This document shows positions 1 through 7,605 of a stretch of 13,479 nt of DNA, in pieces. Every line of letters begins with the position of its first letter. The first letter of the stretch is position 1. The DNA comes from Candidatus Omnitrophota bacterium (GTDB lineage: Bacteria > Omnitrophota > Gorgyraeia > Gygaellales > Profunditerraquicolaceae), in contig CAIRWO010000160.1 of assembly GCA_903882345.1 (NCBI GenBank), positions 1 to 13,479 of the forward strand, read 5' to 3'. The notes beneath the pieces were generated by a model, which saw nothing but the letters and a program-made list of their open reading frames with translations, was not told the DNA's origin and made no database searches. Both the position numbers and the translations under genes were made by a program.

Positions 1-1103
1 TAATTGATAAATATAAAAAAGAAACCGGAGAGGAACACAATAAAGTTGTTTCTTTGGGCGGGCTGCATGTATTAGGAACAGAGCGCCATGAGGCGCGGCG
101 CGTGGATAATCAGCTGCGCGGCCGCTGCGGCCGTCAGGGTGACCCCGGTTCATCGAGATTTTATGTTTCCCTGGAAGATGAATTGATGCGTCTCTTCGGC
201 TCAGACAGGATGATGGGGATCATGGATAAGCTCGGCCTGGAAGAGGGGCAGGTAATCGAGCACCCCTGGGTCAGCAAGTCAATCGAGATCGCCCAACGCC
301 GTGTTGAGCAGCATAACTTTGAGATCAGAAAACAGCTGCTTGATTATGATAATGTAATGAACAAACAAAGGGAAGTTGTCTATACCCAGCGCCGCAACAT
401 ACTGGGAGGTATTTCCTTAAAAGAAAACATCTTGGGAATTATAGACAAGATTCTTAACGATATAGTTACTCTGTATGCGCCGGCAAATTTAACCCCGCAG
501 GAATGGGATGCTCCGGGTTTAATCAGTGCGCTAAAGTTAAAATTCGGCGTTGAGATCGATCCTGCTAAATTAGACAGCCCGGGCAAGGAGATTAAACAGA
601 GTTTATACGACATAATTTCCCATGAATACGAAGAAAAAGAACAGGCGGTGGGGCAGGAATTAATGCGGCACCTTGAACGTATGGTATTCCTGCAGATCAT
701 CGATGCAAAGTGGAAAGACCATCTTTATGCAATGGATTCTTTACGGGAAGGTATCGGCCTGCGCGCGTACGGACAAAGGGATCCCCTGGTTGAATATAAG
801 CGCGAGGCGTTTGATATGTTTTCGCAGATGATCGCCGGTATTGAGGATGAAGCAGTAGAGGCGATATTTAAGCTGCAGCCGGCAAAACAGGAAAGGTTTC
901 GTGGTGTATTCAGCCAGGTTTCACAGCAGCTTGTACACCCGGAGCTGGCAAAGTTCCAAAGTCCGCCGGAAGAGGAAATTCAGGCAGGGCCGCAAGAAAA
1001 AACGCAACCCAACGCTCCACAAAAATCCCATCCCAAAGTAGGGCGCAATGAGCCCTGTCCGTGCGGTTCCGGCAAAAAATACAAAAAATGCTGCGGAAAA
1101 TAA
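1..1103 (+). CDS. secA: Preprotein translocase ATPase SecA, C-terminal part (5' end outside window)
   Basis: SecA is the cytoplasmic ATPase that drives unfolded preproteins through SecYEG. The reading frame is open from the window edge (first full codon at base 3), so the TTG at 54 is internal and not a start. About 366 C-terminal residues are visible. They contain the end of nucleotide-binding domain 2, with LGGLHVLGTERHE and the arginine-finger motif QLRGRCGRQGDPGSSRF, then the helical scaffold/wing region (WKDHLYAMDSLREGIGLRAYGQRDP). The protein ends in a SEC-C zinc motif, CPCGSGKKYKKCC (bases 1056-1094), which in the family binds Zn and contacts SecB or ribosomes. A Pro/Gln/Glu-rich linker precedes the zinc motif. 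The last 16 bases overlap the lnt start, so the two genes are probably co-transcribed and translationally coupled. Identification is essentially certain; only the N-terminal half is missing. Confidence 0.97.
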   Translation, partial: IDKYKKETGEEHNKVVSLGGLHVLGTERHEARRVDNQLRGRCGRQGDPGSSRFYVSLEDELMRLFGSDRMMGIMDKLGLEEGQVIEHPWVSKSIEIAQRRVEQHNFEIRKQLLDYDNVMNKQREVVYTQRRNILGGISLKENILGIIDKILNDIVTLYAPANLTPQEWDAPGLISALKLKFGVEIDPAKLDSPGKEIKQSLYDIISHEYEEKEQAVGQELMRHLERMVFLQIIDAKWKDHLYAMDSLREGIGLRAYGQRDPLVEYKREAFDMFSQMIAGIEDEAVEAIFKLQPAKQERFRGVFSQVSQQLVHPELAKFQSPPEEEIQAGPQEKTQPNAPQKSHPKVGRNEPCPCGSGKKYKKCCGK

Positions 1104-2611
1104 GCCCCATTTTTCTTTGTCTACTTTCCGGCGTATTATTAGCGCTTCCTTTTAACAACGGGAGACTCTGGGTTTTTACCTGGGTTGGGTTTGTTCCGGC
1201 ATTTTTTGCGCTAAATAATAAATCCCGGAAAGAAGCATTTTTTTTGTTTTTTATCACCGGGATAATTTTCTGGTGGGGCACGATTTATTGGTTGGTGCAT
1301 GTTACTCTTGCCGGGACGATTGTCCTGGTTCTGTATTTGGCTTTATACTTTGCTCTATTCGGCCTGATTATCCGGCCCTGCACTAAACAATCTAGGCCTT
1401 ACGCCCTGATCTTTATTCCTTCGGTTTGGGTCTTGCTTGAATACATCCGGGGGTATCTCCTGACAGGTTTTCCGTGGGCGATTTTAGGTTACTCTCAGTA
1501 CCGTAATCTTGTGGTAATCCAGATCGCAGATATTACCGGCGCCTGGGGAGTGTCGTTTCTGCTTGTATTGGTCAATACGGCGATTGTGGAAATCATCTGG
1601 TCAATAAGAAAAAGGTTATGGGCGAGGTTAAGAATAGTTGTCATTTTGGTTATTTCGTTTTTATTTCTAACTTTATATTACGGTTATTTTCATTTATCTC
1701 AGCAGGCATTACCGACGGGGACTCAGCATCCGCTGCGTATTTCCGTCATTCAGGGCAATATTCCACAGGAATTAAAATGGGATCCCCATGTAAGCAGTAA
1801 AATTCTTGAGAAATATTTTGCTTTGACTAAACAGGCATCGTCGGATAAGGCAAGGCTAATCGTCTGGCCGGAAGCATCGCTGCCGATAATCCCCCAGGAA
1901 AACCCCCAATTGTTTGAGGAGGTCCGCTATTTTACTAAAGATACCGGCATCTCCTTATTGTTGGGAGCAGTTACTGCCGATGCAAAGTTTTATTATAACA
2001 GCGCGCTTTTGATTTCCGGCGCGGGGGAGGTTTTAACAAAATACAATAAAATCCACCTTGTCCCGTTTGGGGAATATATCCCCTTGAGAAAATTATTGCC
2101 GTTCCTGGAAACGATCGTGCCTATCGGAGAGGTAGAACACGGTAAGGAATATACGGTATTTAAAATCCCAGATCCCAGATCACAAGCCCTAAATTTTTCG
2201 GTATTAATTTGTTTTGAAGATGTTTTCCCGAGATTGTCACGCAGGTTTGTTAAACAAGGAGCGGATTTTTTGGTCAATATTACCAATGACGGCTGGTATA
2301 AAGAAACGCCGGCAGCCTACCAGCATCTTCAGGCGTCTGTATTCAGGGCCGTAGAAAACCGTGTTTTCATCGTGCGTAGCGCAAACACCGGCGTATCCGC
2401 TTTTATTAACCCTTTAGGAAAAATCACGGCTACGGTCAATAATGCCCTGGGTAAAGAGATATTCGTTGATGGTTATAAAACCGCTGAGATCGAGGTTTTG
2501 AAAAGGCCACTGAGTTTCTATACGTGCTTCGGCGACGCCTTTATTTTAGTTTGCCTATTTTTTATAATATACGGTATAATAAAAAACAAAAAGGTAAAAG
2601 TAAAAAAGTAA
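1088..2611 (+). CDS. lnt: Apolipoprotein N-acyltransferase Lnt
   Basis: Lnt is the inner-membrane enzyme that transfers a third acyl chain from phospholipid to the N-terminal cysteine of lipoproteins, the last step of lipoprotein maturation in diderms. I chose ATG 1088 (507 residues, close to E. coli Lnt at 512) over the in-frame GTG at 1061, which would add nine charged residues and overlap secA further; no strong Shine-Dalgarno is visible, as expected for a coupled start. The N-terminal third is a run of membrane helices, followed by a periplasmic nitrilase-like (CN hydrolase) domain. The catalytic triad is readable: E262 in WPEAS, K321 in NKIHLVPFGEY and C375 in LICFEDVFP. A final membrane helix precedes a lysine-rich tail. 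The CsgG-type lipoprotein at 9584 is a plausible substrate in this same window. The MFS gene follows after 6 nt. Confidence 0.95.
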   Translation: MLRKISPIFLCLLSGVLLALPFNNGRLWVFTWVGFVPAFFALNNKSRKEAFFLFFITGIIFWWGTIYWLVHVTLAGTIVLVLYLALYFALFGLIIRPCTKQSRPYALIFIPSVWVLLEYIRGYLLTGFPWAILGYSQYRNLVVIQIADITGAWGVSFLLVLVNTAIVEIIWSIRKRLWARLRIVVILVISFLFLTLYYGYFHLSQQALPTGTQHPLRISVIQGNIPQELKWDPHVSSKILEKYFALTKQASSDKARLIVWPEASLPIIPQENPQLFEEVRYFTKDTGISLLLGAVTADAKFYYNSALLISGAGEVLTKYNKIHLVPFGEYIPLRKLLPFLETIVPIGEVEHGKEYTVFKIPDPRSQALNFSVLICFEDVFPRLSRRFVKQGADFLVNITNDGWYKETPAAYQHLQASVFRAVENRVFIVRSANTGVSAFINPLGKITATVNNALGKEIFVDGYKTAEIEVLKRPLSFYTCFGDAFILVCLFFIIYGIIKNKKVKVKK

Positions 2612-2617
2612 AAGTCC

Positions 2618-3754
2618 ATGTTCAATATTATCATTCTCGGGATTACCAGCCTGCTTACGGATATTTCCAGCGAGATGGTCTATCCGCTTCTGCCGGTTTA
2701 CCTTGTTTCCGTTCTGGGTGCAAGTCCGGCGATATTGGGATTCATAGAAGGGATTGCCGAGAGCTTGGCGAGCCTGCTTAAAGTATTTTCCGGCTATTTT
2801 TCCGATAAGATAAAATTAAGGAAGCCGTTTACAATTTTTGGCTATGCCGGATCGGTATTCGGGAAGCTGCTGCTTTATCTTTCTACAAGCTGGGGGTATG
2901 TCCTGTTTGCCCGCATAGTCGACCGTTTTGGCAAAGGCGTGCGCACTGCTCCGCGGGACGCATTAATTGCCGATAGCGCCAAAGAGGGCAAAAAGGGCGC
3001 CGCCTTCGGCCTGCACCGCGCGATGGATACGCTGGGCGCGGCAATCGGCGTTGTAGCGGCATATTTACTGATTATAAAATTTAAAGATAATTTTAAAAGC
3101 ATATTTCTTCTTTCGCTTGTCCCGGCAGTGCTGGGCGTGCTCTTTTTGTTTTTCGTAAGAGAAAAAAAGGCGCAGGGGCAAGGAACGCAGCGTGAAAAAC
3201 TGCGCTTTGAGTGGAAAGCCCTGGACAAGAAGCTAAAGCTATTTTTGATTTTTACCTTTATATTTACATTGGGCAATTCTTCAAACCAGTTCCTGTTGTT
3301 GCGGGCAAAAACCAGCGGCAACCCCTTACCGCTGGTGATTTTGTTTTATCTGGTTTACAACATTATTTATTCTTTAGCCAGCTATCCGGCCGGCTGGTTT
3401 TCGGATAGGATCGGCAGGAAGAAGATTTTAGTTTTAGGATATTTTTTTTACGGTTTGGTTTACCTTGGCTTCGGCAGGAATAATTCGACGGCAATGTTCT
3501 GGGCATTGTTTGCCGTATACGGCCTGTATATGGGGTTTACGGAGGGAGTGGAAAAGGCGCTGGTCGCGGATATCGCGCCTGCGAACCTGCGCGCCACGGC
3601 CATCGGCCTGCATGCCACGCTGGTGGGTATAGGGTTGCTGCCCGCGTCATTGCTTGCGGGTTTACTTTGGAAATATCTCGGGCCATCGGCACCCTTCTAT
3701 TTCGGAGGGTTTATGGGCATAGTGTCGAGTATCGGCCTTTGGTTCATCCTTTAA
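2618..3754 (+). CDS. Major facilitator superfamily transporter, substrate unknown
   Basis: This is a 378-residue, strongly hydrophobic protein with about 11-12 predicted membrane helices, the usual MFS size. MFS motif A-like loops occur in both halves: GYFSDKIKLRKP at about residues 59-70 and GWFSDRIGRKK in the second half, matching the two-fold MFS repeat. A conserved cytoplasmic stretch DRFGKGVRTAPRDALIAD (about 102-119) followed by GLHRAMDTLG marks a widespread group of bacterial MFS proteins usually annotated only as MFS_1 or putative drug/metabolite exporters. Nothing visible fixes the substrate. The start ATG lies 6 nt after lnt in an A-rich stretch with a poor ribosome site, so translation probably depends on coupling. 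The PIG-L gene follows after 6 nt, consistent with one operon. Membership of the superfamily is sure; the function is not. Confidence 0.88.
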   Translation: MFNIIILGITSLLTDISSEMVYPLLPVYLVSVLGASPAILGFIEGIAESLASLLKVFSGYFSDKIKLRKPFTIFGYAGSVFGKLLLYLSTSWGYVLFARIVDRFGKGVRTAPRDALIADSAKEGKKGAAFGLHRAMDTLGAAIGVVAAYLLIIKFKDNFKSIFLLSLVPAVLGVLFLFFVREKKAQGQGTQREKLRFEWKALDKKLKLFLIFTFIFTLGNSSNQFLLLRAKTSGNPLPLVILFYLVYNIIYSLASYPAGWFSDRIGRKKILVLGYFFYGLVYLGFGRNNSTAMFWALFAVYGLYMGFTEGVEKALVADIAPANLRATAIGLHATLVGIGLLPASLLAGLLWKYLGPSAPFYFGGFMGIVSSIGLWFIL

Positions 3755-3760
3755 AAACTT

Positions 3761-5236
3761 ATGCATAAGAAAATATTCTTTATTTCACTTTCTTTTATGC
3801 TAACAATGGCCTGCGCATTTGCAGAGCCTGACTCTGAGCTGCAGCCGGTTCAAACGGCGCAGTCGCCGGTGGCGCCGGAAACGAAACTTTCCGTGATCAA
3901 TAATCTTGAGCCGATTAAAGGCAGTGACCGCATCCTTATCCTTGCTCCGCATCCTGACGACGAAGCAGTAGGCTGCGCCGGCATTATCCAGGAGGCGGTG
4001 GCCGCAGGCGCCGATATGCATGTTTTGTGCCTTACCAACGGCGACAATAACGAATTTGCCTTTATTGTTTACGAAAAAAGGATCCCGTTCCTGCCGGGTT
4101 CACTTGTTCATTTAGGCGAAGTGCGCCGCAGTGAATCGATCAAGGCAATGAAGATGCTCGGGTTGGAAGAATACAATCTTATTTACTTAGGCTATCCTGA
4201 CTTCGGCACTTTTCAGATTTTCAAGGATTTCTGGAAGAGCGACAAGCCGTATAGAAGTTTATTGACGCGGGCAACCAGCGTGCCTTATAAGCAGGACCCC
4301 TCTTTCGCTTCGCCTTACACGGGAGAGAGCATTTTGAGAGATCTAAAGAGTACCCTTTTGCGTTACAGGCCGAACAAAATTTTTGTTTCTCATCCCCTGG
4401 ACCTCAATCATGACCATGAATCTGCTTACCTTTTTTTGCAGATTGCCCTTGCCGATGTCGCCGATGAATTGCCGCAGCCGAAGGTTTATTCTTATCTTAT
4501 TCATTGGAGGGCCTGGCCGCTGCCGCGGCATTATCATCCGGATTTACCCTTATTAGCTCCGCAGGAATTTCAGTCTCTGCGCTCGGAGATTCGCTGGCTG
4601 AAATATAAATTACCCGTAAAATATCTGGAAAATAAACATCAGGCCGTACTCGCTTATAAGAGCGAGACCGAGTCCAGCGCCTTTTACCTTTTGTCTTTCT
4701 GCCGCAAAAATGAGTTATTTTCGTTTTATCCCGATATAGTTTTAGATATTCTGCCCAAACCTGCGCCAGAAAAACCGGTTTCTTGGAAAGATAGAATTGC
4801 CGCATTTTTTGGGTTGAGCGGCAATTTGCCGGAAGCAGTTTTTGAAGCCCATGCGGAAACGCCAACGATGACCCACCCTGTAATTTACGCTAGCGAAGGC
4901 AACTCCCTATTGATCAGGATTTACAAAAGAAAGGACGCCGGCCGCACGCTCAAGGCAGTGCTTTATCTTTTTGGCTACAGTCATAAGACTCCGTTTGCCC
5001 TGATGCCGAAAATTTTTATGATCACAAAACATACGCGCTTTAAGATGCTCGACGGCCCCAGGCGGATCTCCGGCCAGGGCGTTACCTTGGAGATGAGACC
5101 GACAGAACTGGTTATCAAAATTCCTTTTGCCCTGCTGGGCAACCCTGATTTTATCCTCGCCTCTGTCAGGGGCAATGCCGGAATTTCCTTTGTTGATACG
5201 TTAAGTTTCCGGAAAATCAGTATAAGGAGGAAATAA
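3761..5236 (+). CDS. Exported PIG-L/LmbE-family deacetylase with extra C-terminal domain
   Basis: PIG-L/LmbE proteins are Zn-dependent hydrolases that remove acetyl groups from GlcNAc-type sugars or related amides. The metal motif HPDDE is at residues 64-68 (LAPHPDDEAVGCAG), and the second ligand set is HPLDLNHDH, residues 211-219. Residues 1-21 form a signal peptide ending near AFA, so the enzyme probably acts outside the cytoplasm; a cysteine at 18 is in a poor lipobox context. At 491 residues it is about twice the length of simple PIG-L enzymes. The catalytic domain covers roughly residues 50-330. The last 150 or so residues look beta-rich, have no domain I can name, and may bind a glycan or lipid. 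The gene starts 6 nt after the MFS gene and ends 2 nt before the next. Family assignment is firm; the substrate is unknown. Confidence 0.87.
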   Translation: MHKKIFFISLSFMLTMACAFAEPDSELQPVQTAQSPVAPETKLSVINNLEPIKGSDRILILAPHPDDEAVGCAGIIQEAVAAGADMHVLCLTNGDNNEFAFIVYEKRIPFLPGSLVHLGEVRRSESIKAMKMLGLEEYNLIYLGYPDFGTFQIFKDFWKSDKPYRSLLTRATSVPYKQDPSFASPYTGESILRDLKSTLLRYRPNKIFVSHPLDLNHDHESAYLFLQIALADVADELPQPKVYSYLIHWRAWPLPRHYHPDLPLLAPQEFQSLRSEIRWLKYKLPVKYLENKHQAVLAYKSETESSAFYLLSFCRKNELFSFYPDIVLDILPKPAPEKPVSWKDRIAAFFGLSGNLPEAVFEAHAETPTMTHPVIYASEGNSLLIRIYKRKDAGRTLKAVLYLFGYSHKTPFALMPKIFMITKHTRFKMLDGPRRISGQGVTLEMRPTELVIKIPFALLGNPDFILASVRGNAGISFVDTLSFRKISIRRK

Positions 5237-5238
5237 AA

Positions 5239-5724
5239 ATGGCCGAATTTAAGACCGTTAAGATCACTAAGCCCGAAGATGTAAATATGATTTTAGGACA
5301 GAGCCATTTCATCAAGACGGTCGAGGACCTTTATGAAACACTTGTCGGGAGTATGCCGGGGATAAAATTCGGTTTTGCTTTTGTAGAATCTTCCGGCGCA
5401 TGTTTAATAAGATCGGAAGGCAATGACCCGGAATTAAAGAAACTGGCAGAAGATAACGCGCTGGAAATCGGCTGCGGCCATAGTTTCATCGTGTTTATCC
5501 GGCAGGCATACCCGATTAACATTTTAAACGCAATCAAAGCGGTCCCGGAGGTATGCACGATATACTGTGCCAGCGCCAATCCCGTAGAGGTCGTGATCGC
5601 AGAATCCGATACGGGGCGGGGGATTATGGGGGTTATTGACGGCCTAAAGCCAAAAGGCATCGAGTCAAGACAGGATATAAACTGGCGCAAGGATCTACTG
5701 CGTAAGATCGGTTATAAGCTGTAA
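5239..5724 (+). CDS. Adenosine-specific kinase family protein (PF04008 type)
   Basis: This 161-residue soluble protein closely follows the small family named adenosine-specific kinase, known mainly from archaea and thermophiles and assigned from structural work more than from genetics. Family hallmarks seen are the opening FKTVKITKPEDVNMILGQSHFIKTVEDL, given here only as its type, then MPGIKFGFAFVESSG, GCGHSFIVFIRQAYPINIL, YCASANPVEVVIAE and a GRGIMGVIDG loop near residues 124-133. Length matches the family. A strong ribosome site, AAGGAGG at 5224-5230, sits 8 nt before ATG 5239 and overlaps the end of the PIG-L gene, so this last gene of the cluster is probably well translated. A possible link to the deacetylase or transporter upstream is unclear. 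Family assignment is good; the enzymatic activity in bacteria is poorly established. Confidence 0.83.
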   Translation: MAEFKTVKITKPEDVNMILGQSHFIKTVEDLYETLVGSMPGIKFGFAFVESSGACLIRSEGNDPELKKLAEDNALEIGCGHSFIVFIRQAYPINILNAIKAVPEVCTIYCASANPVEVVIAESDTGRGIMGVIDGLKPKGIESRQDINWRKDLLRKIGYKL

Positions 5725-5781
5725 AGTAAATTCCATCCTTGTAAATTTTTAATTTTTTGTTAAAATAACAGAGGATTTCAG

Positions 5782-6696
5782 ATGGATTTTAAAAAAATTC
5801 GTAAAAGTATATCCAGATTTTTTGCTTTTTTAGGCTTGAATTTTTGTTCTTTGATAATCAAGCTAATCCCCGGCAGGTTGATCTACGGGTTTGCCCGGGG
5901 GATTGCCGACTTAGGCTACCGGTTTGCCGGTAAGCAGAGGCGGATTGCCTTAGACAGCCTGGCTGTCGCTTTCGGCAAAGAAAAAACAAGCCAGGAAATC
6001 GAACAGATCGCCCGTGACTGCTTTACTTTAATGGCCAAATCCGCAGTTGAGCTGATGTACATTATGGATAAGCCGGAATTATTAAAGAAACGGGTAGCCA
6101 TAGAGGGAAAAGAGAACCTTGATGCGGTCCTGGAGAAAGGCAGAGGTGCTGTCCTTGTGAGCGCGCATTTCGGGAATTTTCCCTTGCTTTTGGCGAGGTT
6201 CAGCCTGGAAGGCTATAAGGCCAGCGGCATCATGCGGCCGATGCGTGACAGCCGGGTGGAGAAAATATTTGTAGCTAAACGGGAGAAATTCAAGGTAAAG
6301 ACGATCTACAGCCAGCCGCGTAAGGAATGCGTGGATGCGACGATCAGGGCGCTGCGCAATAACGAAGTGGTTTTTATACCTATAGATCAGAATTTCGGCA
6401 CGGCCGGAGTTTTTGTAGATTTTTTTGGCCAGAAGGCAGCGACTGCTACCGGGCCAGTGGTGTTTGCCGAAAGAACTAAGGCAGGTATTGTACCATGTTT
6501 TATTATCCGGCAGAAAGACGATACCCATAAAATAATCTGCGAGCCGGCGATAGAATTAGAAGAAGGCCGGGATAATCAGGAAACGATAACCATAAATATT
6601 CAAAAATTAACCAACATAATCGAGGCCTATATCCGAAAATACCCTGCGGAATGGGGATGGATCCATCGCAGGTGGAAAAGTAGGCCAAACAGTTAA
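5782..6696 (+). CDS. Lipid A biosynthesis (LpxL/HtrB-type) acyltransferase family protein
   Basis: LpxL/LpxM-type enzymes add secondary acyl chains to lipid A at the inner membrane. At 304 residues this matches E. coli LpxL (306). An amphipathic/hydrophobic N-terminal segment (about residues 10-33) can anchor it. Family blocks seen are VSAHFGNFPLL near residue 127, IMRPMRD, and FIPIDQNFGTAGVFVDFFG followed by GPVVFAERTKAGIVP. The catalytic motif is normally HX4(D/E), usually HFGNWE; here H129 is followed by FGNF and then P134, so the acidic partner is absent at its usual place. This may be a recognised subfamily or may act on another acceptor, so I give no lpx symbol. The start ATG 5782 has GAGG at 5771-5774. 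A 57-nt gap to the previous gene suggests a separate or weakly linked unit. The next gene follows after 19 nt. Confidence 0.85.
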   Translation: MDFKKIRKSISRFFAFLGLNFCSLIIKLIPGRLIYGFARGIADLGYRFAGKQRRIALDSLAVAFGKEKTSQEIEQIARDCFTLMAKSAVELMYIMDKPELLKKRVAIEGKENLDAVLEKGRGAVLVSAHFGNFPLLLARFSLEGYKASGIMRPMRDSRVEKIFVAKREKFKVKTIYSQPRKECVDATIRALRNNEVVFIPIDQNFGTAGVFVDFFGQKAATATGPVVFAERTKAGIVPCFIIRQKDDTHKIICEPAIELEEGRDNQETITINIQKLTNIIEAYIRKYPAEWGWIHRRWKSRPNS

Positions 6697-6715
6697 CAAA
6701 AGAGAGGGGTGCAAT

Positions 6716-6928
6716 ATGGCAGAAGAACTGAAACCAGAAGAGAAAAAAGCAGAGGGGGGCAATGTGGCTGGCGCGTTGTTCAAAGGCGCTTTAGGCCTGG
6801 TGTTTTTGGCCTTAGGTGTTTGGGCGCTCATTGCGCTGCGTAGCGACCTTTTTGTGCTGATCAAGGGCTGTATAGGGCCGTTCCTGATCCTTGCGGGCAT
6901 AATCACTTTGGCGATTGCCAAGGATTAA
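6716..6928 (+). CDS. Small membrane protein with two predicted helices, unknown function
   Basis: This is a 70-residue protein with a charged, Glu/Lys-rich N-terminal tail (residues 2-14), then two hydrophobic segments at about 19-42 (GALFKGALGLVFLALGVWAL) and 48-67, separated by a short loop with RSD. It reads as a helical hairpin in the inner membrane. I do not recognise a family. It is a real gene by context: a strong ribosome site (GAGAGGGG around 6702-6709) sits at good distance from ATG 6716, the start is 19 nt after the acyltransferase, and bioY follows 14 nt later with its own ribosome site. Codon use and base composition match its neighbours. It might be an accessory subunit of a neighbour's product, but that is speculation. 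Confidence 0.8.
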   Translation: MAEELKPEEKKAEGGNVAGALFKGALGLVFLALGVWALIALRSDLFVLIKGCIGPFLILAGIITLAIAKD

Positions 6929-6942
6929 ACTGAGGAGATAGT

Positions 6943-7509
6943 ATGGAGGTAATTCTCAAGAAAGAGCTTGTGTTAAATAAGGCTGCCTGCCGGATAATCG
7001 GCGTAGCGATATTCGTCGTTCTTACCAGCCTTGGCGCATTTGTGCGTATTCCATTGCCCTTTACGCCCGTACCTCTAACCCTGCAGACAATGTTTGTTTT
7101 GCTCAGCGGAGCCTTTCTTGGTTCCGGCCTTGCGGCCACAGCGCAGCTAGGTTATATCCTGTTGGGATTATCCGGGGTACCTATTTTCACCGGCGCGGGA
7201 AGCGGCATGCTGTATATTTTGGGGCCGACAGGCGGTTATTTATTGGGTTTTGTTCTTGCCGGCCTGTTCATCGGCAAGTTCATAAAATTTTCAGGCAGCA
7301 GGCCTGCGTTGGTATTCGCTATTTTTTGCCTGTCTGATCTGATCCTGCTTGCCAGCGGCGCAATCTGGCTTAAGTTTATCCTGGCTTTAAGTTTTAGCAA
7401 GGCGCTGTTCCTGGGGATGCTGCCGTTTATTGCCGGCGACATGCTGAAGGCGCTTGCCGCATCGGTGATCTATTTAGGATTAAGGGACCGGATAAATAAA
7501 ATTTTATAA
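6943..7509 (+). CDS. bioY: Biotin transporter BioY (ECF substrate-binding component)
   Basis: BioY is the membrane S component of the energy-coupling-factor biotin importer and binds biotin itself. The 188-residue length and about six membrane helices fit the family. Diagnostic blocks are present: IPLPFTPVPLTLQTMFVLLSG near the N-terminus (bases 7049-7110), GYILLGLSGVPIFTGAGSG, and LGPTGGYLLGFVLAG. ATG 6943 has GAGGAG at 6932-6937, 5 nt upstream. No ecfA ATPase or ecfT gene occurs in the window, so the protein must either use a shared module encoded elsewhere or work alone, which is described for some BioY proteins. No BirA-type operator is evident next to it. It ends the 5782-7509 run, and a new promoter begins 14 nt after its stop codon. 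Confidence 0.93.
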   Translation: MEVILKKELVLNKAACRIIGVAIFVVLTSLGAFVRIPLPFTPVPLTLQTMFVLLSGAFLGSGLAATAQLGYILLGLSGVPIFTGAGSGMLYILGPTGGYLLGFVLAGLFIGKFIKFSGSRPALVFAIFCLSDLILLASGAIWLKFILALSFSKALFLGMLPFIAGDMLKALAASVIYLGLRDRINKIL

Positions 7510-7522
7510 AGCCAAGTATTTC

Positions 7523-7551
7523 TTGACAACCGTCTGGCAGTGTGTTAAATT
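7523..7551 (+). promoter_or_regulatory. Sigma70-type promoter for the 7606 secreted-protein gene
   Basis: A perfect -35 box TTGACA at 7523-7528 is followed by a 17-nt spacer and the -10 box TAAATT at 7546-7551. A TG at 7543-7544 gives an extended -10 (TGtTAAATT). Transcription would start near 7558, leaving a leader of about 48 nt before ATG 7606. Position just after the bioY stop supports an independent unit. Confidence 0.68.
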
Positions 7552-7605
7552 TATTTGAAATAGAACATAATTGGTGTGTATTTTCTACGCAAGGGAGGCA
7601 TAAAG

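Noticed and set aside
54..56. TTG as a start for the secA fragment
   Set aside because: The frame is open to the window edge and the upstream codons read as normal SecA sequence, so this is internal.
1061..1063. GTG start for lnt
   Set aside because: ATG 1088 gives the usual length and a cleaner membrane N-terminus; the extra nine residues are charged and overlap the SEC-C codons.
2875..3321. Minus-strand open frame opposite the MFS gene
   Set aside because: No ribosome site, no recognisable protein features, and the + strand gene is clear; the same holds for the other minus-strand frames.
5739..5766. Possible promoter TTGTAA-N16-TAAAAT before the acyltransferase
   Set aside because: The transcription start would fall on the ribosome site itself (5771-5774), and the region is simply AT-rich.
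7576..7578. GTG start for the secreted-protein gene
   Set aside because: AAGGGAGG lies downstream of it at good distance from ATG 7606, and the signal peptide begins at 7606.
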